Notes: generated by a model from the sequence alone, not told the origin. Positions 9,189 to 18,495 are shown, counted from the first letter of the stretch. The stretch: 56,837 nucleotides of DNA from Haliscomenobacteraceae bacterium (GCA_947501115.1 CANMVX010000023.1:1-56837), one strand, 5' to 3'. Made by a program: numbers and translations.

Positions 9189-9806
9189 TTAATTTATTTT
9201 GACCATTAAGTCCTTATAATTGACCTTACTATTTGGGTCATGGCCTTGAATAGCAATGGTTCCACTACTTAAAATTCTTTGAAGTTGGCCTTCTTTTCTC
9301 AGAGGTGTTTTAGGTTCTGTATAATCAACGATAGTAACGCCATTTATTTTTGTTATGATTCGTTTCCCCTTAACGGTTACATGTAGTTCAAACCATTCAT
9401 TATCGGGGGTATTTACTTCAGCAACATCCACTATATTGTATAGGCTGGCCGTTCTCCTCCAGTCACTTTGGGAATTATTAACTTGTATTTCGTACCCTTT
9501 TGCCGGCCATGCTTTTTCCAAAAACTCAGTATGAATATAAAGACCAGAATTGGCCTGAGGAAAAGTCATAATCTGCACTTTTAATTCAAAATCCTTGAAA
9601 TTATGATTTGCAAGAGGCCCGTCGTAAAAAAGGTGAGCTTTGGGGCCATGAACCGTTAAGGCTCCTTCCGTCAGATTGAAAGTTTCAGGATTTTCACTTG
9701 CTTTCCATGCTTTTAAATGTTCTCCTTCGAACAATTTTACCCATTGGGCATTCATCGTCATATTTACACTGAATACGACCCAGAGGAGGAGCATTATTTT
9801 TTTCAT
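9189..9806 (-). CDS. DUF1080 (3-keto-disaccharide hydrolase-like) secreted protein
   Basis: 205 residues with a signal peptide (LLLWVVFSVNMTMNAQ). The single DUF1080 domain is a concanavalin-like beta jelly roll; visible marks are WVKLFEGEHLKAWK, the NFKDFELKVQ strand, ANSGLYIHTEF, GYEIQVNN and the WFELHVTVKGKRI strand followed by NG. Characterised members hydrolyse 3-keto-glycosides or bind glycans. The substrate here is unknown. It is monocistronic between two terminators. A Gfo/Idh/MocA oxidoreductase, which often works with this family on keto-sugars, is encoded 22 kb away. Confidence 0.85.
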   Translation of the reverse strand: MKKIMLLLWVVFSVNMTMNAQWVKLFEGEHLKAWKASENPETFNLTEGALTVHGPKAHLFYDGPLANHNFKDFELKVQIMTFPQANSGLYIHTEFLEKAWPAKGYEIQVNNSQSDWRRTASLYNIVDVAEVNTPDNEWFELHVTVKGKRIITKINGVTIVDYTEPKTPLRKEGQLQRILSSGTIAIQGHDPNSKVNYKDLMVKIN

Positions 9807-9896
9807 TTTTTGTTTTTTTAGGTTATTAAGTTATTAAATATAATTCTTTTGGATTAGAATAAGGTGAAATCATTCAATTATATTGGTAAAACGAAA

Positions 9897-9941
9897 ACAA
9901 GGATATAAAACACGATGTAAATCTATGTTTTATATCCTTGT
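9897..9941 (-). terminator. intrinsic terminator of the leftward zinc-ribbon operon
   Basis: A perfect 16-bp inverted repeat (ACAAGGATATAAAACA and its complement, 13-nt loop) lies 26 bp downstream of the stop at 9967. On the minus strand it is followed by a T-rich stretch (TTTTCGTTTTACC). Confidence 0.8.
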
Positions 9942-9966
9942 CAGGAAAACTTTAAATAGATAAAAC

Positions 9967-10731
9967 TTAAGCTTTAGCGCTGGCTTCTTTAGAATTCATT
10001 TCTACGGTGAACTCGTCCACTAAAATTCTGCCACAATGCTCACAAGCCATAATATTTTTACAAGTAAAAATCTCTAATTTCACTTGGGGTGGAATTTTAT
10101 TGAAACAACCTCCGCAGGAATCTCTTTGAATAGTTACCACGGCGAGACCGTTTCTATAAGATTTTCTTATTTTGTCATAAGACTTTAGTAATCTTTCTTC
10201 GATACCATTTCTAGCTTTCACAGAGCGTTTACGAAGAGCATTTTCTTCGTCATTTGTTTTAGCTATAATATCGTCGAGTTCAATTTTTTTCTGCTCTAAT
10301 TCTTTTTGTTTTACATCTCTTTTTGAAATACTGGTGGTCAGCGCTTCCTTTTTATTTTCAATTTCGATGGTAACATTCTTCTTTCTTCTTTCAGATAGCT
10401 GAATTTCAAGTTTTTGAAGTTCTAACTCTTTGGTAAGGGCTTCAAATTCTCTATTATTTTTAACGTTATCAAGTTGAGTTTGGTAACGGACAATTAAACT
10501 TTCAGATTCTTTAATAGAGGCATCATATTGAGCTGCATTGCGAATATGATCTTCAACAATGGATTTTGCTTTTTCGATACGCGTATCAAGGCCGACGATT
10601 TCATCTTCCAAGTCGCTTACCTCTATGGGTAATTCGCCTCTAAGTACGGCAATCTGGTCTATTTTAGAGTCTATTTGTTGAAGCTCGTAGAGCATTTTCA
10701 ACTTTTCAGCTACTGTTTTTTCAACGGCCAT
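9967..10731 (-). CDS. coiled-coil C4-type zinc-ribbon protein (CT398/YbgI-partner type)
   Basis: 254 residues. Residues about 10-185 form a long antiparallel coiled coil, and the C-terminus holds a C4 zinc ribbon (DSCGGCFN ... CEHCGRILVD). The architecture is that of the CT398-like zinc-ribbon family, structurally likened to tether or flagellar-export coiled coils, whose function is unsettled. It is the last gene of a leftward operon, 28 bp behind a Nif3 gene. Next-door Nif3 and zinc-ribbon genes recur across many bacteria, which suggests joint function. Confidence 0.85.
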   Translation of the reverse strand: MAVEKTVAEKLKMLYELQQIDSKIDQIAVLRGELPIEVSDLEDEIVGLDTRIEKAKSIVEDHIRNAAQYDASIKESESLIVRYQTQLDNVKNNREFEALTKELELQKLEIQLSERRKKNVTIEIENKKEALTTSISKRDVKQKELEQKKIELDDIIAKTNDEENALRKRSVKARNGIEERLLKSYDKIRKSYRNGLAVVTIQRDSCGGCFNKIPPQVKLEIFTCKNIMACEHCGRILVDEFTVEMNSKEASAKA

Positions 10732-10759
10732 GTTGGGCAGGTTTATGATATATTCGAAA

Positions 10760-11785
10760 TTATTGGTGATAATACACCGGATTGGTAACTACGGTTGTTG
10801 ACCGAATGGCAAAATTAGTAAATTTTTCAGAAATAATTTGCTTTATTAAGTTAACTGCACACACTTCTGATTCATAATGACCAATATCGGCGATTATAAT
10901 TTTATTATTTGCTTCCTGAAACTGGTGGTATTTGTAATCCGAGGTGACAAATATATCTGCTTGTGCCCTAAGGGCGTCTGTCAATAAAAAGCTCCCACTC
11001 CCGCCACAGATAGCTACCTTATGAATTTTATCCTTGCAAAGAAAAGTATGCTTTATAACTTTGAGAGATAAGGCGTTTTTCAATAAATCTAAGAAATCTA
11101 TTGGAGGCATTGGCTGATCGAGATATCCAACCATGCCTGCGCCCACCAGGTATGAAGTGTTTTTTACCCCGGTAATTTCTTTAAAAGGAGTTTTACCTGT
11201 TGATGAATCAATAATATGACATGCTTCGGAAAGTTGATGATTAAGAAGAACCATTGATAATTTACCCTCTGACATATTTGCCATAACAGCTTGATATGAA
11301 ATAGAATGAGGCTTCAGTAAATTTATTTGAGGTAGTATTGTATTTGCTTCATTCTCTGAAAGGACACATTGAAGCTGCGATAATAATCCCTGTTTTTCTT
11401 GCAGAATGGACCTATTATTAAGCCCAATAATTTTCGCTAAAGTTTCATTTATGCCTCTGTGATAGGCGTTATCCAGATTGGTATGAATAACATAAATGGC
11501 GATATCATTTTTTATGGCTTTAAGCAGTATATTTTCAACAAAACCTCCCTGGGATAATTTTTTTAATGGCTTAAAAATGATAGGGTGGTGTGAAACGATC
11601 AAATTGGCTCCATTTTGAATCGTTTCATTAATAACTTCGAGGGTCACGTCCAGGCAAGTCATAATACCCGTTATAACGGTTTGATGGTCGCCAACCAGTA
11701 GCCCACAATTATCATAATCTTCCTGCCAGCTTAAAGGAGCATGCGAAGAAAGAACACGAATAACGTCTTGTATTTTAGTTTGCAT
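10760..11785 (-). CDS. Nif3-like dinuclear metal center protein
   Basis: 341 residues, about the size of Nif3/YqfO with the inserted PII-like domain. The metal-site signatures are WQEDYDNCGLLVGD, IVSHHPIIFKPLKK (HHP), IHTNLDNA near the N-terminal half and the C-terminal CGGSGSFLL, DIFVTSDYKYH and DIGHYESE (ExxxHxxH-type). Members bind two metal ions; proposed roles include GTP cyclohydrolase I-like activity, but no role is firm. The ATG is 2 bp after the upstream stop, so it is translated as part of the operon. Confidence 0.9.
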   Translation of the reverse strand: MQTKIQDVIRVLSSHAPLSWQEDYDNCGLLVGDHQTVITGIMTCLDVTLEVINETIQNGANLIVSHHPIIFKPLKKLSQGGFVENILLKAIKNDIAIYVIHTNLDNAYHRGINETLAKIIGLNNRSILQEKQGLLSQLQCVLSENEANTILPQINLLKPHSISYQAVMANMSEGKLSMVLLNHQLSEACHIIDSSTGKTPFKEITGVKNTSYLVGAGMVGYLDQPMPPIDFLDLLKNALSLKVIKHTFLCKDKIHKVAICGGSGSFLLTDALRAQADIFVTSDYKYHQFQEANNKIIIADIGHYESEVCAVNLIKQIISEKFTNFAIRSTTVVTNPVYYHQ

Positions 11786-11787
11786 CC

Positions 11788-12288
11788 TTAGTCATTTTTA
11801 TTAAGCATAAATTCGGCCATTTTTGTGGACGATATATCGGGCAACAGAGGAATTCGCACTACTTCGCCCTTATTTTCCAAAACAAAAGCTGCCCCAGCTA
11901 TATTTTCAAGGGTATAATCGCTGCCTTTTGCGAGTACATCCGGGATAATGGCTCGAATTAAATTTTCAGGGTTTAATTCAGAGAATGGAATGACCAGATC
12001 GACGGCTTGAAGGGAAGCCAAAACAAAAGCCCTTGAACTCAGTTTGTTAAAAGGCCGGTCATCTCCTTTTAGTTTGTGCACAGAGGAATCGTCATTCAGA
12101 CCAACAATTAGTTTCGTCCCATATCTGGCAGCATCGGCCAGAGAATGAGCGTGCCCGGCATGGAAAAGATCGAAACAACCATTCGTAAATACAATTTTTT
12201 CTTTGTTATTCCTCCAGATGGAAATTATGTCGAGCGCATCTTCCAAACTGGACATTATTTTATTTTCAATATTTTCCTTCACACTCAT
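11788..12288 (-). CDS. rfaE2: RfaE2-type D-glycero-beta-D-manno-heptose 1-phosphate adenylyltransferase family
   Basis: 166 residues of the cytidylyltransferase-like fold. The HxGH motif appears as NGCFDLFHAGH near residue 40, and the C-terminal substrate motif as ISSTKM. The length and motifs match the stand-alone RfaE domain II that makes ADP-heptose for lipopolysaccharide core. Other nucleotidyltransferases (glycerol-3-phosphate cytidylyltransferase type) share the motifs, and no heptose kinase or epimerase is nearby, so the substrate is inferred. Spacing to both neighbours is only 2 bp. Confidence 0.78.
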   Translation of the reverse strand: MSVKENIENKIMSSLEDALDIISIWRNNKEKIVFTNGCFDLFHAGHAHSLADAARYGTKLIVGLNDDSSVHKLKGDDRPFNKLSSRAFVLASLQAVDLVIPFSELNPENLIRAIIPDVLAKGSDYTLENIAGAAFVLENKGEVVRIPLLPDISSTKMAEFMLNKND

Positions 12289-12290
12289 TT

Positions 12291-13352
12291 TTATAGGGTA
12301 ACCGTTGGCTTATAACCTCTATTTATTAGGGGTAAGCAGATGAGCGAAATAGCACCATACAGCAGAGTACCCCCAATTTGAATGGTGAAAAAGGAAATAT
12401 TGGCCCATGAAAAACCATCTTCAAAGCTAATACCATACACAGCAAGGCCAATTTGAGTCATAAAATGGTAGGTTCCCATACCGCCTGGAGAAGGAACAAC
12501 AATGCCCCAACCACCCAGGATAAAAACGAACAATGCAGCTGAAACCGTTAAATTTTCAGTAATATGAAATGAAAGCAGGGTGAGGTAAGTCATTAAAAAA
12601 TACATAGTCCAGATAATGACAGTATGCAACAAAAACCGACTTTTACTGGGAATTTCTTTTATACTTTTTAGCCCACTGACAAAACCTTCGAAGAGATGTC
12701 GGATGGTATTGAAAATAGACCAGGCACTCATTTTTTTTCTAAATTTCCAGGCTACCAGCGTCATTATAATCATTGCTGAAAGCAAGAAAACGACTAAGCC
12801 TATTTTCTCCCCAAAGCGTTCATTGGGATTAATGTATTTTACGGCTATGGCTGAAATTTTATCAAATTCGAGGATAAATCCTAACAGAGTAATGGCTAAA
12901 ATCATGAAAAGATCAGCAATTCTGTCCACGACAATAGTACCTATCGCTTTTTCCACAGGGATTCTCTCATATTTGGCGATAGATCCGGCTCTGGCAACTT
13001 CTCCAAAACGGGGAAGGGCCAAGTTTGCAAGATAACCTACTATGGTAGTGAAAAACGCATTGCTCAATTTAGGGTGATACCCCATGGGGTGTAACAGCAT
13101 TTTCCAGCGTATGGCCCTGCTAAGATTAGAAATGCCGTAACAAAAAAGGCTTGCATAAATCCAAAAATAATTGACACCAGAGAAATCATTTTTTAATTTA
13201 TCCCAAAGGCTACATTGGGCGGCTGGAATATTCTTTAAAGCACAATCTTCCAGATAAGCCTGCTGTTGATTGCTATACAAAAGCCAAAGCAACAGGAATC
13301 CAAAAGCAAAAAAAAGGCCCAATTGCAGACCGGTCAACAATGTCTTTTTCAT
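12291..13352 (-). CDS. lysylphosphatidylglycerol synthase TM-type (UPF0104) membrane protein
   Basis: 353 residues with about eight hydrophobic segments. The LPG_synthase_TM family marks are visible: SRAIRWKMLLHPMG after the second helix, TTIVGYLANLALPRFGEVARAG, and GTIVVDRIADLF. There is no C-terminal aminoacyl transfer (GNAT-like) domain, so it corresponds to the flippase or transporter half only. The substrate is unknown. First gene of the operon with rfaE2, Nif3 and the zinc-ribbon gene, and divergent from the glycogen synthase-like gene. Confidence 0.85.
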   Translation of the reverse strand: MKKTLLTGLQLGLFFAFGFLLLWLLYSNQQQAYLEDCALKNIPAAQCSLWDKLKNDFSGVNYFWIYASLFCYGISNLSRAIRWKMLLHPMGYHPKLSNAFFTTIVGYLANLALPRFGEVARAGSIAKYERIPVEKAIGTIVVDRIADLFMILAITLLGFILEFDKISAIAVKYINPNERFGEKIGLVVFLLSAMIIMTLVAWKFRKKMSAWSIFNTIRHLFEGFVSGLKSIKEIPSKSRFLLHTVIIWTMYFLMTYLTLLSFHITENLTVSAALFVFILGGWGIVVPSPGGMGTYHFMTQIGLAVYGISFEDGFSWANISFFTIQIGGTLLYGAISLICLPLINRGYKPTVTL

Positions 13353-13468
13353 ATAAACTGGTATCTAAATCTGGCTATTGATAGCGCACAAATAGCAAAT
13401 ATAATGGAATAGCTAAAAGAGAGGGCATTGTTATGTTGTTATTTTTCCTTTTTGTCGTAAAATTTTCG

Positions 13469-13476
13469 TACTTTTG
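13469..13476 (+). promoter_or_regulatory. candidate -7 box (TACTTTTG) of the glycogen synthase-like gene
   Basis: TACTTTTG fits TAnnTTTG and is 49 bp before the ATG at 13526. It is part of an 11-bp arm whose perfect inverted copy lies at 13510-13520. Confidence 0.4.
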
Positions 13477-13512
13477 TACATTATTTTGGAAATCTTCCCT
13501 AATAGAATAGTA

Positions 13513-13520
13513 CAAAAGTA
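13513..13520 (-). promoter_or_regulatory. candidate minus-strand -7 box (TACTTTTG) of the leftward operon
   Basis: On the minus strand this reads TACTTTTG, identical to the plus-strand box at 13469. It would start a transcript near 13507 running left toward the gene at 13352. The two promoters would face each other. Confidence 0.35.
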
Positions 13521-13525
13521 AGTCA

Positions 13526-14344
13526 ATGGGTAAAATAAAAGTCTTGATTGTAACCCAAGAAATGGAACCTTATACACTTGGTTCTGAAATTGCCAAACTT
13601 TCCAGGAAGTTGCCGCAATACCTTCAGGAAAAGGGAATGGAGGTAAGGGTTTTGATGCCGAAATTTGGATGTATTAATGAGCGAAGACATAGATTACACG
13701 AAGTGGTCCGCTTATCTGGCATGAATATTATCGTTGATGATGATGATTTTCCGTTGATTATAAAAGTTGCCTCGCTTCCGGATATCCGAATGCAGGTTTA
13801 TTTTTTAGATAATGATGATTTCTTCAAAGGTAGAGAGATTTTTCACGACCTCAAAGAAGTGGAATATGATGATAATTCTGACAGAATGATTTTTTTCTGT
13901 AAAGGTGTCATTGAGACGGTAAGGAAATTTGGTTGGTCACCTGATATTGTACATTGCCAGGGATGGATGACTAGTTTAGTTCCTTTTTACCTTAAGACGG
14001 CTTACAAAAATGACCCTCTTTTTAATAAGGTGAAGGTAATTTATTCGGTTTTTAAAGATACCTTAGAGAAATCATTTGACTCTAAATTTTTTACAAAGGC
14101 AAGTATCAATAATTTACAGGAGGCAGATCTTTCCGCTTTTCGCTTGGGTGATGAGGTGGTTTTGCATCAGGGAGCTATAGTTTACGCTGACGCTGTAATT
14201 CAGGCGGAGGAGCTACTTGACGAGGCTCTACAAAGTGCCATTAACGAAATAAAGGATAAGCCTTTGTTAAAAATGGAAGGGGAGGATTTATTTTCAGGTG
14301 TTCCTGATTTTTACAGGGCAATGCTTCCGGAGGAAGAAAATTAG
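13526..14344 (+). CDS. glycogen/starch synthase catalytic N-domain protein (half length)
   Basis: 272 residues covering only the N-terminal GT5 Rossmann domain: KVLIVTQEMEPY at the start, RVLMPKFGCINERRH, MQVYFLDNDDFF, DNSDRMIFFCKGV and PDIVHCQGW. Complete glycogen synthases are about 480 residues and add a second domain that binds ADP-glucose; it is absent, and the following bases code for a different protein. The KxGGLADV loop is also altered (YTLGSEIAKL). Short GlgA-like proteins next to DUF4270 genes recur in Bacteroidota, so this is probably an inherited short form and not a fresh truncation. Catalysis is doubtful; a sugar-binding or regulatory role is inference. Confidence 0.85.
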   Translation: MGKIKVLIVTQEMEPYTLGSEIAKLSRKLPQYLQEKGMEVRVLMPKFGCINERRHRLHEVVRLSGMNIIVDDDDFPLIIKVASLPDIRMQVYFLDNDDFFKGREIFHDLKEVEYDDNSDRMIFFCKGVIETVRKFGWSPDIVHCQGWMTSLVPFYLKTAYKNDPLFNKVKVIYSVFKDTLEKSFDSKFFTKASINNLQEADLSAFRLGDEVVLHQGAIVYADAVIQAEELLDEALQSAINEIKDKPLLKMEGEDLFSGVPDFYRAMLPEEEN

Positions 14345-14415
14345 ATGGCCAAACAACCCTGCGTATCTTTTTAACCTCTTTTTTCCTATTAATGAATTGT
14401 ATTAAGATTAGTATT

Positions 14416-15753
14416 ATGAAATATTTCAGGGATTTTGCCCTCTTTTCAATCGCTGCCCTTTTGTTAGGTGCTTGTAATGATTCTACATCATTTGGCTTGG
14501 ATCTTCTATCGGAAGATACCACAAAAGTTGGATTTTCAGATACTTTACTTGTGCAGTCAACTACAGTGTCGGGTGATTTAGTCGAAGTCTATTCTCCTTT
14601 CACTGCAGCAAGTGCCTATTTATGTGGCCGGTTGAATGATCCTATTTTTGGTAAATCTGATGCCTCTATCTATATGCAGGTATTACCCCAACAAGGACTT
14701 TTCTATGATTTTAAAGATAAGCAAGTGGACTCTATTGTCTGGGTGTTGCCTTATGATACCACCGCTTTTTATGGAAATTTATCAGCTCCTATCACCTTTA
14801 ATATCTACCCTTTGGCAGAGCAGATGGATAGGACAAATACCTACAATTCAAATACTAATTTTGCGACAGAAGCATTACCGATAGGCACTGTTACCGTTAC
14901 GCCAACTTTTGCGTCCACCCAGGTTTTTGATTATCGTCAGGGAACCATTGATACCTTGAGGTTTCCACAGATTAGAATACCTATCAGTAAAGCTACTTTT
15001 TTAAAGCCATTTGCTCAGGCTGATAGCACAAACTATACTTCTGATGCCGATTTCTTTAAGCTTTTTAAGGGTGCTGTTTTGAGGCCTGCTGATAATGCGC
15101 AGTCTATAGTGGGAATAAATCTTCAAAGTAATTATGCTGGCTTATATTTTTATTATAATGGTTCTACTAGCCCGGGGCAATTTCAGTATGTGACCAATGG
15201 CTATTCTGCTAAATTATCTTCGTTTAGTCACGATTTATCGACGTCAAAGCTTAAAACTACGCTTGATAAACCTTTTTCGGCTGACGGTTCTACTATATAT
15301 ACCCAGGCTATGGCTGGTGTTTTAGGTGCTATAAGAATCCCGGAAATTACGAAATTAAAAGGAAAAATAATCAATTTCGCTGAGTTGGAGCTTAACATTG
15401 AAGCACTTAAAGAAGATAATACTACTTATTTTCCTCCAGCCTCGCAAATTATTTTATTCTACAAAAATACGGCAGGGAATTATGTTGTTACCTCTGATGT
15501 ATTGGTTGCTGGCGAGGAAGTTTTCAAGTTAGTCGGCGGAAATCCTGTATTCGCTGCAGACGGAAGTCCTGGTAAATACAGAGTTAATTTAAGCACGCAT
15601 TTAAATAGGATGGTAGATGGAAAAGTACCCCCCGAAATTTATATCCGTGTTTTCCCAAGAAGTGAACGTGCCGCAAGATCTGTATTATATGGAGCAGGAC
15701 ACCCTAAGTATGGAGCTAAGTTAAAGGTAACCTTTACTGAGCTACCTAAATAG
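14416..15753 (+). CDS. DUF4270 family lipoprotein
   Basis: 445 residues from the ATG at 14416 (an ATG at 14392 in frame would put eight polar residues before the signal). The signal MKYFRDFALFSIAALLLGAC ends in a lipobox. The DUF4270 family signature is seen in the start of the mature part (GLDLLSEDTTKVGFSDTLLVQSTTV), then LCGRLNDPIFGKSDASIYMQ and the later INFAELELNIEA segment. It is a large, probably outer-membrane beta-rich lipoprotein of unknown function. It follows the short glycogen synthase gene in the same direction. Confidence 0.85.
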   Translation: MKYFRDFALFSIAALLLGACNDSTSFGLDLLSEDTTKVGFSDTLLVQSTTVSGDLVEVYSPFTAASAYLCGRLNDPIFGKSDASIYMQVLPQQGLFYDFKDKQVDSIVWVLPYDTTAFYGNLSAPITFNIYPLAEQMDRTNTYNSNTNFATEALPIGTVTVTPTFASTQVFDYRQGTIDTLRFPQIRIPISKATFLKPFAQADSTNYTSDADFFKLFKGAVLRPADNAQSIVGINLQSNYAGLYFYYNGSTSPGQFQYVTNGYSAKLSSFSHDLSTSKLKTTLDKPFSADGSTIYTQAMAGVLGAIRIPEITKLKGKIINFAELELNIEALKEDNTTYFPPASQIILFYKNTAGNYVVTSDVLVAGEEVFKLVGGNPVFAADGSPGKYRVNLSTHLNRMVDGKVPPEIYIRVFPRSERAARSVLYGAGHPKYGAKLKVTFTELPK

Positions 15754-15984
15754 GTAGTTTATATTGTTATCTAATGTTTCTGGACAAATTGAACCTGATA
15801 AGCTCTTGGGCTTAAAAATTCTTTTTAAGGTTTTAATTAAAATATTTGAAACTGATGTTCTTCCATCAATCTCATAGATATTTTTTAAAACTTTTTAGCT
15901 GTATTTTCGACCTATTGGTAAATATTTTCACGTTTTAGTGACTTCTAACCATATATTATTATTCATCAAAAATAAATCTTAAAA

Positions 15985-16182
15985 ATGCTTAAAGACGTAT
16001 TTAAAAAATTTACAATAACTGACATATTATTGTTTATTGCTGCTTTTAGTTCCCTTATTTTTTCCGAGATCTTGTATTTCAATGGAGAAGAAAATGCAGC
16101 CATTTTCATTGGTATTTGGGTGCCATCTATTTTAGCTTTTGGTATCTATTTAAAACTTATAACCAACCAAAAAAATGATTGA
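15985..16182 (+). CDS. small two-helix membrane protein
   Basis: 65 residues with two hydrophobic helices (ITDILLFIAAFSSLIFSEIL and a second around IGIWVPSILAFGIYLKL). The ATG at 15985 follows 230 bp of AT-rich DNA where I see no other gene. The stop overlaps the next small ORF by 8 bp, suggesting translational coupling. The family is not assigned; function unknown. Confidence 0.6.
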   Translation: MLKDVFKKFTITDILLFIAAFSSLIFSEILYFNGEENAAIFIGIWVPSILAFGIYLKLITNQKND

Positions 16183-16270
16183 AATAATACCATATTTTGC
16201 GGGCTTTATTACCATTTTATTTGGATTTGGATTTTATTTTGGCCTAAAAGAATTTAAAAAATTTAAATAA
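16175..16270 (+). CDS. tiny single-helix membrane protein
   Basis: 31 residues beginning MIEIIPYFAGF, with one hydrophobic glycine-rich helix (TILFGFGFYFG) and a lysine-rich tail (KEFKKFK), a positive-inside signature. The ATG lies inside the last codons of the upstream small gene. The pairing and the membrane character make a real peptide likely, but the ORF is short enough to arise by chance. Confidence 0.45.
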   Translation: MIEIIPYFAGFITILFGFGFYFGLKEFKKFK

Positions 16271-16420
16271 ACCGAGAGTATTCATTGGTGTAAAATCAAA
16301 CGCTTCTCACATTTGGGTTCACATTTTACATGAATGATTCTTGTTTTTTATTTACAGAGAATTATTTCAGGTGCATTCCTATCAACAAGGGGAATCTACG
16401 GTTTGGTTTAGTGCATTACA

Positions 16421-17188
16421 TTATACATTTTCCCAGGGATACCTAACTTCGGTAAGCGTTAATCCTTCGGCGGGCACTGATAACCCTTGTTTTATGAAAC
16501 TTTGATTGTCGAGGGCGTATTCAAGTTCCCCGAGGCTCAATTTTCCTATACCAACTTGTATTAGTGCCCCTACAATTAATCGCACCATACCTCTTAGGAA
16601 GCGATTGGCAGAAATTTTATAGGTAGCTGTTTGTTTTTCTTCATCGAAAACCCAGGTGCTTTCATAAATTTGGCAAATCATACTTTGAGCACTGTGACCT
16701 GTTTTACAAAATGGGGTAAAATCGTGGTATTTAGCTATTAATTGTGCTGCTTTTTGCATCAGTAAAAAGTCAGGTTTCAGGACAAGGCCATATTTCCAGG
16801 TATTGTGAAGAACGAAAGGATTTTTTTGAAAGGTAATATGGTATTCATACGTTCTACGGCAAGCCTGGAAACGCGCATGCCTGGATAAGTCATCTTGAAG
16901 AATAAATTGTTTTATGGCTATATCCTTAGGGAGTAATCTATTAATGGTTTGCAAAAAATGGATGGGAAGTTCTTTTTCTATATCAAAATGACAGAAGTAT
17001 TGACTGGCATGAACCCCAGTATCCGTTCTACCACAGCCAAAAACGGTTATAGTGTTACGCAAAACGGTTGAAAATGCATTTTCAACCGTTTCTTGAACAC
17101 TTATTTTATTTGGTTGACGTTGCCAACCGTGGTAGTGAGTACCTAAGTACGAAAGTTCTACAAAATATCTTTTAACATCAGATGCCAT
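16421..17188 (-). CDS. truA: tRNA pseudouridine38-40 synthase TruA
   Basis: 255 residues, normal length. It converts uridines 38-40 in the anticodon arm of tRNAs to pseudouridine. The catalytic Asp is in GRTDTGVHA, preceded by YHGWQRQPN; RTYEYHI and FLRGMVRLIVGALIQVG are family motifs. It starts 10 bp after clpX in the same direction and probably shares its transcript. Confidence 0.95.
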   Translation of the reverse strand: MASDVKRYFVELSYLGTHYHGWQRQPNKISVQETVENAFSTVLRNTITVFGCGRTDTGVHASQYFCHFDIEKELPIHFLQTINRLLPKDIAIKQFILQDDLSRHARFQACRRTYEYHITFQKNPFVLHNTWKYGLVLKPDFLLMQKAAQLIAKYHDFTPFCKTGHSAQSMICQIYESTWVFDEEKQTATYKISANRFLRGMVRLIVGALIQVGIGKLSLGELEYALDNQSFIKQGLSVPAEGLTLTEVRYPWENV

Positions 17189-17198
17189 AATTTGAACA

Positions 17199-18479
17199 CT
17201 AGGCCGCGTGTTGGGAAGCTATTTTAGATCTGTTTAGTTTTTCCATGGCGTAGGAAAGATCCAGGTCAAAAGTTGTCTTGTCTTTTTGAGAGGGTAATTC
17301 GAACATAGCATCTGTTAGAATAGCTTCACAAATAGAACGAAGACCACGTGCACCTAGCTTGAATTCCATAGCTTTTGTGGCAATAAAAGAAATGACCTCG
17401 GCAGAAAAATTCAATTCTACTCCTTCGTAACTAAATAATTTTTGATATTGCTTTACCAAAGAATTTTTAGGTTCTGTCATTATCCTAACCAAGGCATCGT
17501 GATCTAATGGATCCAGATAGGTAAGAACAGGTAATCTGCCGATAAGCTCCGGAATAAGACCAAATGATTTTATGTCCTGCTGAGAAACGTATTGTAATAA
17601 ATTTTCCTTGTCAAAAGATTTATCACCTTCCTTTTTGAAGCCTATTACCTGCGTGTTTACTCGTCTGGCAATAAGTTTTTCAATACCATCGAAAGCACCA
17701 CCACAAATAAAAAGTATATTTTCAGAATTAACCTTCACCATTTTTTGCTCAGGATGCTTTCTGCCACCTTGAGGGGGAACATTGATATCGGTACCTTCAA
17801 GCATTTTTAGTAAAGCCTGTTGAACGCCTTCACCAGAAACATCACGGGTAATAGAAGGATTATCACTTTTTCTGGCAATCTTATCTATTTCGTCTATATA
17901 TACAATGCCTCTTTCTGCCGCGCTCACATTGTAATCACAAACCTGAAGTAAGCGGCTTAAAATACTTTCCACGTCTTCACCAACATACCCTGCTTCAGTA
18001 AAAACAGTAGCGTCAACAATAGCGAAAGGAACATTTAGCATACGTGCTATAGTTTTAGCAAGTAAAGTTTTTCCTGTCCCTGTGCGACCTATAAGTAGAA
18101 TATTTGATTTTTCGATTTCAACATCATCTTCTTTGGGTTGTTGCAATCTTTTATAGTGATTGTAAACAGCAACGGAAAGATACTTTTTTGCTTCATCCTG
18201 ACCGATAATATACTGGTCCAACTTCGCTTTCATCTCCATAGGAGAAAGAATATGATTATCAGAAGAATCTTGCTTATCAGAAGAGAGATTAGAATTTCCC
18301 ACTCCCTTCGTGCGCACGCCATTTTTCATGCCACCATAGAGTTCTTCCTGAACGATATCATGCGCTTGCTCAACACATACTTCACATATATGGGCATTAA
18401 TACCCGCTATAAGCATAAGTGTCTCCGACTTATCTTTTCCACAAAATGAACAGTGGAACGATGTTTTATTTTTTGCCAT
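17199..18479 (-). CDS. clpX: ATP-dependent Clp protease ATP-binding subunit ClpX
   Basis: 426 residues. An N-terminal C4 zinc finger (CSFCGK ... CEVC), Walker A GRTGTGKT, Walker [10 protein letters not shown], pore loop GYVGEDVE, and sensor motif LGARGLRS are all present. ClpX unfolds tagged proteins and feeds them to ClpP, whose gene is 16 bp upstream in the same direction. Confidence 0.97.
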   Translation of the reverse strand: MAKNKTSFHCSFCGKDKSETLMLIAGINAHICEVCVEQAHDIVQEELYGGMKNGVRTKGVGNSNLSSDKQDSSDNHILSPMEMKAKLDQYIIGQDEAKKYLSVAVYNHYKRLQQPKEDDVEIEKSNILLIGRTGTGKTLLAKTIARMLNVPFAIVDATVFTEAGYVGEDVESILSRLLQVCDYNVSAAERGIVYIDEIDKIARKSDNPSITRDVSGEGVQQALLKMLEGTDINVPPQGGRKHPEQKMVKVNSENILFICGGAFDGIEKLIARRVNTQVIGFKKEGDKSFDKENLLQYVSQQDIKSFGLIPELIGRLPVLTYLDPLDHDALVRIMTEPKNSLVKQYQKLFSYEGVELNFSAEVISFIATKAMEFKLGARGLRSICEAILTDAMFELPSQKDKTTFDLDLSYAMEKLNRSKIASQHAA

Positions 18480-18495
18480 TTATTTCAATGAAGAA

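Noticed and set aside
12616-13035. 139-residue plus-strand frame inside the LPG synthase-type gene
   Set aside because: It lies wholly antisense to a gene with clear family motifs, has no domain or signal of its own, and reflects the codon structure of the opposite strand.
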